A stretch of DNA of 64,000 nucleotides from JAAYVZ01 sp035384965. Lineage in GTDB: Bacteria > Acidobacteriota > Thermoanaerobaculia > Thermoanaerobaculales > Thermoanaerobaculaceae. The position numbers and the translations under genes were made by a program. Where the stretch lies: NCBI GenBank assembly GCA_035384965.1, contig DAOOJE010000017.1, positions 1 to 64,000 on the forward strand. The letters run 5' to 3'. The notes beneath the pieces were generated by a model. It searched no databases, was not told the DNA's origin, and saw only the letters and a program-made list of their open reading frames with translations. Below are positions 10,915 to 18,387 of this stretch, in pieces (position 1 is the stretch's first letter; each line of letters starts with the position of its first letter).

Positions 10915-13224
10915 TCAGCTCTCCTTCCGGGCCGCGGCCAGCAGCGGCAGCAAGCGCGCCGGGGTGATCGGGCTGTCGGTGACCCGGACCCCGGTGGCGG
11001 CAAACACGGCGTTGGCCACCGCCGCCGCCGTTGGAATCGTGGCCGGCTCCCCCAACCCCTTGGCGCCGGTGGAGTTGGCTCGGGTATCGGGGATTTCGAT
11101 CGGCAGCGAGACGATGTCGGCCGGCACGTCGAGCATGGTTGGGAGCTTGTAGTCGTGGAGGCTGCCGGAAACCAGCCGGCCGGTCTGCCCGGCGTCGAGC
11201 ACCCGCTGCTCGGTGAGGCCGAGGCCGATCCCCATCGTGATCCCCCCGATGACCTGGCTGTCGAACGTGAGGCGGTTCATGACGCGCCCGGAGTCCTGCG
11301 CGGCGAGAAAGCGCAACACCCGCACCTCGCCGGTGCGCCGGTTGACCTCGACCTCACAGAACTGCGCCGCGAACGGGCAGATGGCCACATCTTCCGGATT
11401 GGGAGCGCGAGTTCCCACGCCCACCACGACGCCCTGGCGGCGCAATCCCGCGAGCTTCGCCAGGGGCTTCCTGAGGGCGGGATCGGTGCGGTGTACGACC
11501 ACGCCGTTTTCGAGGCGCAGGTCGGCCTTGTCGACCTTGAGCTCCTCCGCCGCCAGCTCGAGGACCTGCCGCTTGACCTCGAGCGCCGCAGCGCGGGTGG
11601 CGGGTGCCTCGGTGGGCACCGTCTTGGACCCGCCCGAGGCGGTGGCGAACTGCGTCGTCCCGGTGTCGGCGTGCTCCACCTGAATGCGCTCGAGCGGCAC
11701 CCCCAGCTCCTCCGCCACCACCATGGCCATCACGGTCTTGGTGCCGGTGCCGATGTCGGAGGCGCCCATGTTGAGGTTCGCCGAGCCGTCGGCGAACAGC
11801 TTGACGATGACGGTGGCAGGGGGACCGCCGCCCCCGGCCACCCAGGTGCCGGCCGCCATCCCGACCCCGCGCTGCCACGGCCCCTTGCCCCGGGGGCGGC
11901 GCCGCGCTTCGGCCCACCCGAACGCCCGCGCTCCCTCCTCCAGGCACTGGCGGAGCCCGGACGAGGAGTACGGCCGGTTGCCCCGCCCCTGCGACATTTC
12001 GGGCACGTTGGCGAGGCGCAGCGCCACCGGGTCCATGCCGATGGCGTGCGCGAGCTCGTCGAGGAGCTGCTCGAGCGCCCACGCTCCCTGCGGGTGCCCG
12101 GGGGCGCGGAACGGCCGCGCGGGGCCGGTCGTCGTCAGCACGTCTTTCGACTCGCAGCGCACGTTGGGGCAGCGGTACAGGTCGCGCACGACCCAGTCCA
12201 CGAGCGAGGCGCCGCCGGCCGGGTAGCCGCCGCTCGCCCCCACCGCTTCCATTTCGAGGGCCGTGAGCGTCCCGTCCTTCTTGACCCCGCCCTTCATGCG
12301 CATCGTGGTGGGCGGGCGGTTGCCGACACAGCGCAGCGTCTCCTCGCGGGTCAGGAACAGCTTGACCGGCCGGGCCGTCACCCGCGCCAGCACCGCCGCC
12401 ACAAGGTTGTACTTGTCGGCCCCGAGCTTGGAGCCGAAACCGCCGCCCATGTAGTGGCCGATGACCCGCACCCGAGACAGCGGCAGCCCGAGCAGCGCTG
12501 CCACCCGCTGCTGGACCGGGAACACCCCCTGCGTGCTCTCCCAGATCGTGAGGCGTGGCCCGTCCCACCTGGCGACACACCCGTGCAGCTCCATCGGCAC
12601 GTGCAGCTCGCAGGCGGTGCGGTACGTGCGCTCCACCACCGCGTCCGCCTCGGCGAAGCCCTTGGCCACGTCGCCCCGGGTGTAAATCTCGGGCTCGCCC
12701 ACGAGGTTGCCGGACTCGGCAATGCCTGGGGCGTCCGGCGCCAGCGCCCTGGTCTCGTCGACCACGAACGGCAGCACCTCGTACTCGACGCGGATCGCCC
12801 GCAGGGCGTCCCGCGCCTGCTGCGGGGTCTGGGCCGCCACCGCCGCCACCGCCTCGCCCTCGAACCGGCACGTGGGGTCGAACAGCTTGGTGAAGACCTG
12901 CCGCGTGTAGGACCAGCGCAGGTCGGCCTCCGGCGAGGAGCCGGAAATGGCGGCGCACACACCCGGCATGCTGGCTGCCGCAGTCAGATCGACGCTGCGC
13001 ACCCGCGCGTGCGGATGCGGGCAGCGCAGGATCGCGCCGTACAGCATGTCGGGCAGCACCAGGTCAGAGGGGTACACCGCCGTCCCGCTGACGCGCTCGT
13101 AGGCGTCGATGCGCGGCATCGGCCGGCCGACCACGGCCGTCGAACCCCACGCCTCGGAGCCGCTCGCCGCGCCCGGCGCCTGCGGCTCGGTGCCGTCGAG
13201 CCAGTACAGCCCGCCCCTTCGCAT
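10915..13224 (-). CDS. Molybdopterin-binding large subunit of a xanthine-oxidase-family aldehyde/xanthine dehydrogenase
   Basis: This is the catalytic Moco subunit, 769 residues, containing the a/b hammerhead (DAYERVSGTAVYPSDL) and molybdopterin domains (GHYMGGGFGSK, RAPGHPQGAWALE, ASDIGTGTKTV). The active-site glutamate is in KGLGEPATIP. The family hydroxylates aldehydes or N-heterocycles with water as oxygen source; the substrate cannot be read from sequence. The ATG start overlaps the stop of the 2Fe-2S gene by one base. Gene order is 2Fe-2S, Moco, FAD, different from the A-B-C order of E. coli paoABC. No Moco-insertion chaperone (PaoD/XdhC) is visible nearby. Confidence 0.9.
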   Translation of the reverse strand: MRRGGLYWLDGTEPQAPGAASGSEAWGSTAVVGRPMPRIDAYERVSGTAVYPSDLVLPDMLYGAILRCPHPHARVRSVDLTAAASMPGVCAAISGSSPEADLRWSYTRQVFTKLFDPTCRFEGEAVAAVAAQTPQQARDALRAIRVEYEVLPFVVDETRALAPDAPGIAESGNLVGEPEIYTRGDVAKGFAEADAVVERTYRTACELHVPMELHGCVARWDGPRLTIWESTQGVFPVQQRVAALLGLPLSRVRVIGHYMGGGFGSKLGADKYNLVAAVLARVTARPVKLFLTREETLRCVGNRPPTTMRMKGGVKKDGTLTALEMEAVGASGGYPAGGASLVDWVVRDLYRCPNVRCESKDVLTTTGPARPFRAPGHPQGAWALEQLLDELAHAIGMDPVALRLANVPEMSQGRGNRPYSSSGLRQCLEEGARAFGWAEARRRPRGKGPWQRGVGMAAGTWVAGGGGPPATVIVKLFADGSANLNMGASDIGTGTKTVMAMVVAEELGVPLERIQVEHADTGTTQFATASGGSKTVPTEAPATRAAALEVKRQVLELAAEELKVDKADLRLENGVVVHRTDPALRKPLAKLAGLRRQGVVVGVGTRAPNPEDVAICPFAAQFCEVEVNRRTGEVRVLRFLAAQDSGRVMNRLTFDSQVIGGITMGIGLGLTEQRVLDAGQTGRLVSGSLHDYKLPTMLDVPADIVSLPIEIPDTRANSTGAKGLGEPATIPTAAAVANAVFAATGVRVTDSPITPARLLPLLAAARKES

Positions 13225-13835
13225 CACACACCTCCCCTGCGCAGAGCGGCGGCCTTCGCCACCGCCTCGACAATGTGCGCGTAGGCCCCGCAGCGGCAGA
13301 TATTGCCGCTCATCCCTAGGCGAATCTCCTGCCGCGACGGCGCCGGGTTGGCGCGCAGAAGGCCCTCCGCCGCCATGATTTGCCCCGGCGTGCAGTACCC
13401 GCACTGGAACCCGTCGTGCTCGGCAAACGCCTGCTGCACCGGTCCCAGCTCCTCGCCGCGCATGAGACCCTCGACCGTCGTGACCTCGTGCCCCTCGACT
13501 TCGACTGCGAGCAGCAGGCACGAGTAGCGTGCCTGGCCGTCGATCAGGACCGTGCAGGCGCCGCACTCGCCCCGCTCGCACCCGACCTTGGTGCCGGACA
13601 GGCCGAGCTTCTCCCGCAGCACGAACGCCAGCGTCCAGCGCGGCTCGACGAGCAGGCGGTGCCGGCGGCCGTTGACCGCGAGCGTCACCTGCAGCATGTC
13701 CGACGCTTCGGCCGCCGGCGGCGTCCCCGTCGCGGCAGCGGCCTGCCCGAGTGCCGCCACCCCGGCGGCGCCGGCTCCCACAGTGGCGAGGAAGCTCCGC
13801 CGGGTCACACCTTTCGCTCGATCATGGTCGCCCAT
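13224..13835 (-). CDS. 2Fe-2S subunit of molybdenum hydroxylase, Tat-exported
   Basis: This is the small subunit with two [2Fe-2S] clusters: a plant-type cluster (CERGECGACTVL plus a later YSCLL) and a CxxC...CRC cluster (CGYCTPGQ, CRCGAY). An N-terminal Tat signal (TRRSFLATVG followed by an Ala-rich hydrophobic stretch) suggests that the whole trimer is carried folded to the periplasm, as for PaoABC. The ATG at 13835 has a strong AGGAGGGG ribosome site. At 203 residues it has the normal size for an exported version. It is first of the three subunits. Confidence 0.92.
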   Translation of the reverse strand: MGDHDRAKGVTRRSFLATVGAGAAGVAALGQAAAATGTPPAAEASDMLQVTLAVNGRRHRLLVEPRWTLAFVLREKLGLSGTKVGCERGECGACTVLIDGQARYSCLLLAVEVEGHEVTTVEGLMRGEELGPVQQAFAEHDGFQCGYCTPGQIMAAEGLLRANPAPSRQEIRLGMSGNICRCGAYAHIVEAVAKAAALRRGGV

Positions 13836-13887
13836 CGCCCCTCCTTTCGCGGCGCCCCGGCGGGGCAGGCCGCCGTGCGCGCTCCCG

Positions 13888-14517
13888 TCAGCTCCCCAGG
13901 CGCGACAGCAGCGCCTCGAGCCGTTCTTCCATGGCCTGCACGCGCGCCTCGAGGCCGGCCACGCGCTCGGCCAGCCCGCCGCTCGCGATGCGCGGCGGCG
14001 CGGCGGGCGCCGCAAGCTCAGGCGGCTCGCCCAGCAGGTGCGCCCAGCGTGACTCCTTTTGGCCGGGGGCCCGCGGCAGCTCGACGACCAGCGGCTCGGG
14101 GCCCGCCGCCAGCCGGCGCAGCACCGCCTCCACGTCTGCGAGGCTGCCGAAGGCATGCATTCGCTCGCACCGCCCGCGCAGCTCGCCGGGGGTCTCGGGC
14201 CCGCGCAGCAGCAGCTCGGTGATGACCGCCCTGGCTGGCGGGTCGAGTTCCCACGAGCGGTCGGCGTTGTGCTCCCAGCGCTCCGCCCGCGCACCCTCCA
14301 CCGGCCACACCAGCACCTCGGCGCGCAGCCGCTCGAGCGCCGCGCGCACGTCGTCGGCCGAGAGTTCCATCACCGGGTCGCGGTTGGACTTCTGGTTGCA
14401 TGCGGCGACGAGGGCGTTGAGCGTGAGCGGGTAGTACTCGGGAGTGGTCTGCTGCTTTTCGAGCAGGCTCCCCATGACACGCAGCTCCACGGGATCGAGC
14501 GGACGCGGCGGGCGCAT
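13888..14517 (-). CDS. YceH / DUF480 winged-helix protein
   Basis: This 209-residue protein matches the YceH family: PLDPVELRVMGSLLEKQQTTPEYYPLTLN-type start (only short parts quoted: LLEKQQTTPEYYP, ACNQKSNRDPVM) and a second winged-helix repeat (ELLLRGPETPGELRGR). A coiled-coil tail (GLAERVAGLEARVQAMEERL) closes it. The family function is not established. The ATG at 14517 was preferred to a more upstream ATG because the family begins at RPLDPVELRV. It lies upstream of the molybdenum hydroxylase genes on the same strand with a 52-nt gap. Confidence 0.88.
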   Translation of the reverse strand: MRPPRPLDPVELRVMGSLLEKQQTTPEYYPLTLNALVAACNQKSNRDPVMELSADDVRAALERLRAEVLVWPVEGARAERWEHNADRSWELDPPARAVITELLLRGPETPGELRGRCERMHAFGSLADVEAVLRRLAAGPEPLVVELPRAPGQKESRWAHLLGEPPELAAPAAPPRIASGGLAERVAGLEARVQAMEERLEALLSRLGS

Positions 14518-14530
14518 GCCTCGATGATAC

Positions 14531-14557
14531 AGGCAAGAGGCGCCAGGCAACAGGCAA
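14531..14557. repeat. Intergenic AGGCAA(G/C)AGGC repeat, copy A
   Basis: AGGCAAGAGGC and AGGCAACAGGC occur side by side just beyond the stop of the SDR gene. Related copies lie at 28444-28466 and 55664-55684, also touching stop codons. Confidence 0.45.
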
Positions 14558-14560
14558 TCG

Positions 14561-15340
14561 CTAGCGGGTGGCAAGCAGGCGGAGGGCGAGACCGGGTGCC
14601 AGGCGGGCGAGCCAGGCGCCGAGGCGGCCGTGCACGGTGAGCACGACTTCCTGGCGCCGGCGGAGCATCGCCCGGACGATCTTGCGGGCCGCTTTTTCCA
14701 CCGGCATCACGAGCCAGGCGGGGGCCGGGTCGGGCCCGATCTTCCCGTCCTCGCCGCGGCGGCGAAACTCGCTTTCCACGTACCCCGGCGAGACCAGCAC
14801 GACGCCCACCCCGTCGCGCCGCAGCTCCCCCCACAACGCCTGGGCAATGGCGCGCACCGCCGCCTTGCTGGCGCAGTACGGTCCCCGGCCCGGCACTCCC
14901 AGGTAGCCGGCCACGCTGCCGAGGATCGCGATCACGCCGCGCGTCGCTCGCAAATCCTCGACCGTCGCGCCCACGGTTCGCACCACGCCGAAGACGTTGG
15001 TCTCGAACTGCCTTCGGAACCCCTGGGCCCCGACCTCGGCGACCCGCCCGAGCACCCCGAACCCGGCGTTGGCCACGACCAGCGAGATCGGCCCGAACTC
15101 CTCGCGCACCCGCCGGACGGCGCGCTCGATGTCGCCTTCGCGGGCCACGTCACACTCCACGGCCACCGCCTTCCCGCTCCGCGAGCGGATCCTTGCTGCC
15201 AGCTCCTCGAGCCGGTCTAGCCGGCGCGCCAGCAGCCCCACGGCGGCGCCGCGGGCAGCCATCTCCAGCGCCACCGCCGCCCCGATTCCCGACGACGCCC
15301 CGGTCACCAGCGCCACGCCCCCCTTGCATCTATCGCTCAC
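14561..15340 (-). CDS. Short-chain dehydrogenase/reductase
   Basis: This is a classical SDR of 259 residues with NAD(P)-binding TGASSGIG near the N-terminus, the NAG motif (VVANAGFG), Ser in LGSVAGYLG and the catalytic YxxxK as YCASK. A hydrophobic, basic C-terminal extension (RLGAWLARLAPGLALRLL) could bind the membrane, as in the DltE/YqjQ-type SDRs that act on lipids. Substrate unknown. It diverges from the DUF4388 gene, with 206 nt between. Confidence 0.88.
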   Translation of the reverse strand: MSDRCKGGVALVTGASSGIGAAVALEMAARGAAVGLLARRLDRLEELAARIRSRSGKAVAVECDVAREGDIERAVRRVREEFGPISLVVANAGFGVLGRVAEVGAQGFRRQFETNVFGVVRTVGATVEDLRATRGVIAILGSVAGYLGVPGRGPYCASKAAVRAIAQALWGELRRDGVGVVLVSPGYVESEFRRRGEDGKIGPDPAPAWLVMPVEKAARKIVRAMLRRRQEVVLTVHGRLGAWLARLAPGLALRLLATR

Positions 15341-15446
15341 GGCCGACAGCCTACACTGGCCGGCTGCGAACCTCCAACTCGCGCCGCACCGCTAAGCCAG
15401 ACCCGGTATCGGTAACGACCGCTGCCGAAACTCTCTCTGTTCCATG

Positions 15447-15455
15447 TGCTAGAAT
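15447..15455 (+). promoter_or_regulatory. Extended -10 promoter for the hydrogenase island
   Basis: TGCTAGAAT is an extended -10 element (TGn plus TAGAAT) in the AT-richer part of the divergent spacer, about 90 nt before the first ATG of the island. No clear -35 is seen, as is usual for extended -10 promoters. Confidence 0.45.
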
Positions 15456-15509
15456 TCACTACATGCGGCTTTGTGTGGGGCGCTCGCGAGGTTGTTGGGG
15501 TCGAGCCTC

Positions 15510-15524
15510 CCCACCGTAGGTGGG
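15510..15524 (+). promoter_or_regulatory. Small hairpin in the 5' leader before the DUF4388 gene
   Basis: CCCACC-GTA-GGTGGG forms a 6-bp stem with a 3-nt loop, 10 nt before the GGGGAG ribosome site (15535-15540). It may influence translation or be incidental. Confidence 0.3.
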
Positions 15525-15546
15525 AAGTTCTTTCGGGGAGAATCGG

Positions 15547-16251
15547 ATGCCACTTCGAGGCAGCCTGGCAGAAATCAACGTATGGGACCTGCTGCACCTG
15601 CTTCGTACGTCAGGTGGGACCGGCGAGCTGATCGTGGCTACCCTCGACATGGACGCGCGGCTTCACTTCGACGACGGCAAGCTGGTGGCCGCCGCATCCC
15701 GGTACGGCGAGGGGTCGGAGGTACTGCGGGCGGTGCTGGCTTGGCAAGATGGCGAGTTCGAGTTCCGACGGGTCACAGAGCCACCACTCAGGCCTGACCC
15801 CGGGCTCGACGCCACACTCCTCACGATGGCGGTGGCGGCTTCTCGCCCATGGTTCGGAGACAACGGTCGCGACCGGCACCCCCGGCCGCTCGCGCAAGTG
15901 AGGTTGGATGACCCCCGCGGCCAGGACCTGGCATGGTTCGTCGAGTCCCATCCCTTCCTCGAGCATGCCTGCCTCCTCGACGCCGAGGGCCACATCCGCG
16001 CCCAGTCGTCCACCAACATCGTCCGGGCGGAAGAGGTTCGCGCACTGGCGACGATTCTCGCCAGCCATTCCCGAGACTACCCGCGCCCGCGCCCCCGTCG
16101 CCTGATCGTCGAGGATGAGGCCGGAATCGTTGTTCTCACCCGCCTCACGGACGACTCCACCCTGCTGCTCCTGGCTGACGCGAAGACGACTGCGGGGGCC
16201 GTGTGCTCCGCTGCCTCCCGTTTCGTTGCGAGGCTGGAAGGAGAATCATGA
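15547..16251 (+). CDS. DUF4388 domain protein with roadblock-like C-terminal half
   Basis: Residues 1-80 match the DUF4388 (PATAN-like) domain: LRGSLAEINVWDLLHLLR, then GELIV, LHFDDGKLVAA and an FEFRRV strand; this domain is common in multi-domain signalling proteins of Myxococcota and Acidobacteriota. The remaining part (about 110-234) has the pattern of a roadblock/LC7 fold (HACLLDAEGHIRAQSS, then LIVEDEAGIVVLTRLTDDSTLLLLA). The ATG at 15547 has GGGGAG 6 nt upstream. It opens the hydrogenase island and is followed by a stand-alone roadblock protein. No enzymatic motif is present; a regulatory or scaffold role is inferred. Confidence 0.7.
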   Translation: MPLRGSLAEINVWDLLHLLRTSGGTGELIVATLDMDARLHFDDGKLVAAASRYGEGSEVLRAVLAWQDGEFEFRRVTEPPLRPDPGLDATLLTMAVAASRPWFGDNGRDRHPRPLAQVRLDDPRGQDLAWFVESHPFLEHACLLDAEGHIRAQSSTNIVRAEEVRALATILASHSRDYPRPRPRRLIVEDEAGIVVLTRLTDDSTLLLLADAKTTAGAVCSAASRFVARLEGES

Positions 16252-16333
16252 CAGCTTTCTTCGGCTCGTGTGCCGTGTCCGTCGCAACCGACAAACCCCA
16301 TGAGGACAACCAGAAAGAAGGAGGTATGGTGCC

Positions 16334-16690
16334 GTGGCCAGCCTGCGCGAGGTACTGAGCGACTTGATCAAGGTAGAGGGGGTGAAAACCGCAGTCGTCG
16401 TGGGACGAGACGGCTTCGTCATCGACGGAGTCTCCCGCAGCACCACCCTGGACACCGAAGCTCTGGGTGCCGTCATTTCGACCGGCATAGGCTCGTCCGA
16501 GGTGATGGGCAGCGAGCTCGGGGTCGGCGAGATGACCCAGGGGCTCCTGGAGTTCAAGGGCGGCCTCATCGTCATGGGCCTGGTGGGGCGCGACGCCATC
16601 GTCTCGCTGGTGGCAGACGTCGGCGCCAACCTGGGCAACGTCAGGTACCAGCTCAAAAAGCGCGTGCCCGACCTCGAGAAGGCGCTGTAG
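16334..16690 (+). CDS. Roadblock/LC7 domain protein (MglB-like)
   Basis: This 118-residue single-domain protein has the roadblock/LC7 pattern: a helix (LREVLSDLIKVEGVKTAVVVGRDG, quoted in part), VIDGVS, then the central helix and LEFKGGLIVMGLVGRDAIVSLVA. Members form dimers that act as GTPase-activating or scaffold proteins (MglB with MglA). No Ras-like GTPase is encoded nearby; a ParA-type ATPase is. The GTG start is supported by GGAGG about 10 nt upstream. A 261-nt non-coding gap separates it from the V4R-like gene. Confidence 0.85.
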   Translation: MASLREVLSDLIKVEGVKTAVVVGRDGFVIDGVSRSTTLDTEALGAVISTGIGSSEVMGSELGVGEMTQGLLEFKGGLIVMGLVGRDAIVSLVADVGANLGNVRYQLKKRVPDLEKAL

Positions 16691-16951
16691 ATCCGGACAC
16701 CGTGGGCACGACAACAATGATGCTTTCGCTTGTGCGTGCAACGCCAGCATCTTGCGGCTCGCAACTTTCACATCTCGGTTTTGCACCTGAGAGTCGCGCG
16801 AAATCGCTCTTTCACCCGAATACCCTCATTCAACGTTCAACGGCACGTCATCTTCGCCGCCCAGCGCCGTGTCGGCGCCCTCCCCTGACGGCGAACGGCC
16901 TCGGGGCCCGGCGTCGTGCGCCGGCTCCGATCCAACGAGGGAGGTGTCACC
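16691..16951 (+). promoter_or_regulatory. Intergenic region before the hydrogenase genes, with inverted repeat
   Basis: This 261-nt gap is less GC-rich than its surroundings. It contains a perfect inverted repeat TTGCG-GCT-CGCAA at 16752-16764, a possible operator. I could not identify a convincing sigma-70 or sigma-54 promoter. The hydrogenase genes may have their own regulated start here. Confidence 0.3.
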
Positions 16952-17440
16952 ATGGAACCTGAGTTGGCCAGATTACAGGCCGCGGCCTACTTCATAGGTG
17001 CCCTTGCCCACGGCGCCGAGAAGAACCTCGGCAAGGGATGCAACTCCGTCTGCAACCTCGCGGGCAAGAAGTTCGGCCTCGAGGCCGTGAAGGACGCGCC
17101 CCAGACCTCGGACCCGATCGAGGCCGTGGCTTTGCTTCGCCAGGCCCTCAAGGCACACGGTTTGGTGTGGGACTTCGAGCCGTTTGCTGGCGAGCGCAGC
17201 GAGCTTGTTAGCGTCGAGGGAAGCAAGAAGAAGTTGCGCCTTGTCTTCCGAACCTGCATGGTGCGCAACGCACTGTTTTGCTACGCCCACGAGCAGAAGC
17301 AGTCACTCTGCTACATGGCGCACGGTGTGTTCGCGGGAGCAATGGAGAAGATCATGCCCAACACCCGCGTGCACCTGGACATCATTCAGGCCGGGCCCAA
17401 CGCTTGCTTGAAAGAGATAACTTGGGAGGAGGCGTCATGA
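16952..17440 (+). CDS. V4R-like (4-vinyl reductase / ATC-hydrolase-like) hydrogenase-associated protein
   Basis: This 162-residue protein has no clear named family. Its C-terminal half (CMVRNALFCYAHEQ, SLCYMAHGVFAGAMEK, then AGPNACLKEITW) follows the pattern of V4R-type small-molecule or metal-binding domains, with spaced cysteines. The same pattern recurs in the C-terminal domain of the ferredoxin gene three positions downstream (CFVRDVC, ELCVLFYNYLAGYL, ERCTYQVRL), so the two domains are probably related. An N-terminal helical part carries CNSVCNLAGKKF. The start has a GAGGGAGGTG ribosome site; its end overlaps the small-subunit ATG (ATGA). A cofactor, assembly or sensing role for the hydrogenase is inferred. 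Confidence 0.6.
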   Translation: MEPELARLQAAAYFIGALAHGAEKNLGKGCNSVCNLAGKKFGLEAVKDAPQTSDPIEAVALLRQALKAHGLVWDFEPFAGERSELVSVEGSKKKLRLVFRTCMVRNALFCYAHEQKQSLCYMAHGVFAGAMEKIMPNTRVHLDIIQAGPNACLKEITWEEAS

Positions 17441-18384
17441 AAGCCAGAATCTCGACTGAGTGGCTTTCTGGCTGCTCCGGCTGCCACGTGGCCGTTGTCG
17501 ACCTCCACGAAAAGCTCGTCAACCTCATGGAGGACGTGGAGTTCGTGCGCGTTCCCGTGCTCATGGACGAGAAGGGCTACCCCGAGGCCGAGGTAGGGCT
17601 GGTCGAGGGTGCGATCCGCAGCGAGCACGATCGAGAGGCGGCCGTACACATGCGTCAGAGCGTGAAGACGCTCGTTGCCTTCGGCAGCTGCGCAGCATGG
17701 GGCGGTCCTTCCGGCCTCGGATGGCTGCACGACAGGAAGAGCGTGGTCGAAACCGTCTACGCGAGCGGTCCCACCAACACCCCGGGCCAGACACCCGACG
17801 GGGATGTCCCGGCACTCGAAGAAGGTGTGGTGCCGCTCGACGAGGTCGTGGAGGTGGACTTTTATTTGCCGGGGTGCCCGCCGCACCCCTACTACATTGC
17901 CGCCGGGCTGCGGGCGCTCCTCGGCGGCTCCGCCCCGCCCCTGCAGGCCCGCAAGGTCTGCACCGATTGCGACCGCAAGATGCGCAAGCGCCCAGGTGCG
18001 CAGTTTCGCCCCGGGGCCATCTCTGGGCCTGATGACGAGCTGTGTTTCCTGAGCCAAGGCGTGGTCTGTCTCGGCTCGGTCACGATCAACCGTTGCCAGG
18101 CCCCCTGCCCCGCCAGCGGCATTGCCTGCACCGGTTGCGGCGGCCCCTCGGCTGACCTCATCCGCGAGCCGCACCTGGATCTCCGTACGATGGTCGCCAA
18201 GCGGATGCAGATGCTCACCGACATCCCGGCCGAGACCATCACCAAGTACGTCCAGGACAATGCCAAGACGTTCTACGCCTACGCTGCGGCCTCTCCGGCC
18301 GTGTACCGCAAGCCCACCGTGGAGCTGCGCGAGTGGGCAGGCGACGCCGCCCCCCCTTCGGCGACCGCCGGGAAGGAGGGATAG
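17437..18384 (+). CDS. [NiFe] hydrogenase small subunit, group 3 (MvhG/F420-non-reducing type)
   Basis: This iron-sulfur subunit conducts electrons from the [NiFe] site. The proximal cluster ligands lie in LSGCSGCHVAVVDLHEKL (Cys13, Cys16), FGSCAAWGG and LPGCPPHP. The C-terminal half carries further cysteines for two clusters (CTDCDRKM, CFLSQGVVCLG, CQAPCP, CTGCGGP). At 315 residues with this C-terminal domain it matches MvhG/FrhG-type subunits and is much longer than HoxY. It lacks a Tat signal, so it is cytoplasmic. The large subunit follows after 3 nt. Confidence 0.9.
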   Translation: MKARISTEWLSGCSGCHVAVVDLHEKLVNLMEDVEFVRVPVLMDEKGYPEAEVGLVEGAIRSEHDREAAVHMRQSVKTLVAFGSCAAWGGPSGLGWLHDRKSVVETVYASGPTNTPGQTPDGDVPALEEGVVPLDEVVEVDFYLPGCPPHPYYIAAGLRALLGGSAPPLQARKVCTDCDRKMRKRPGAQFRPGAISGPDDELCFLSQGVVCLGSVTINRCQAPCPASGIACTGCGGPSADLIREPHLDLRTMVAKRMQMLTDIPAETITKYVQDNAKTFYAYAAASPAVYRKPTVELREWAGDAAPPSATAGKEG

Positions 18385-18387
18385 CTT

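Noticed and set aside
9670..13284. 1204-codon plus-strand open frame opposite the molybdenum hydroxylase genes
   Set aside because: It is antisense to well-supported genes, has low-complexity His/Arg/Gly composition and no motifs; such frames arise from GC-rich codon bias.
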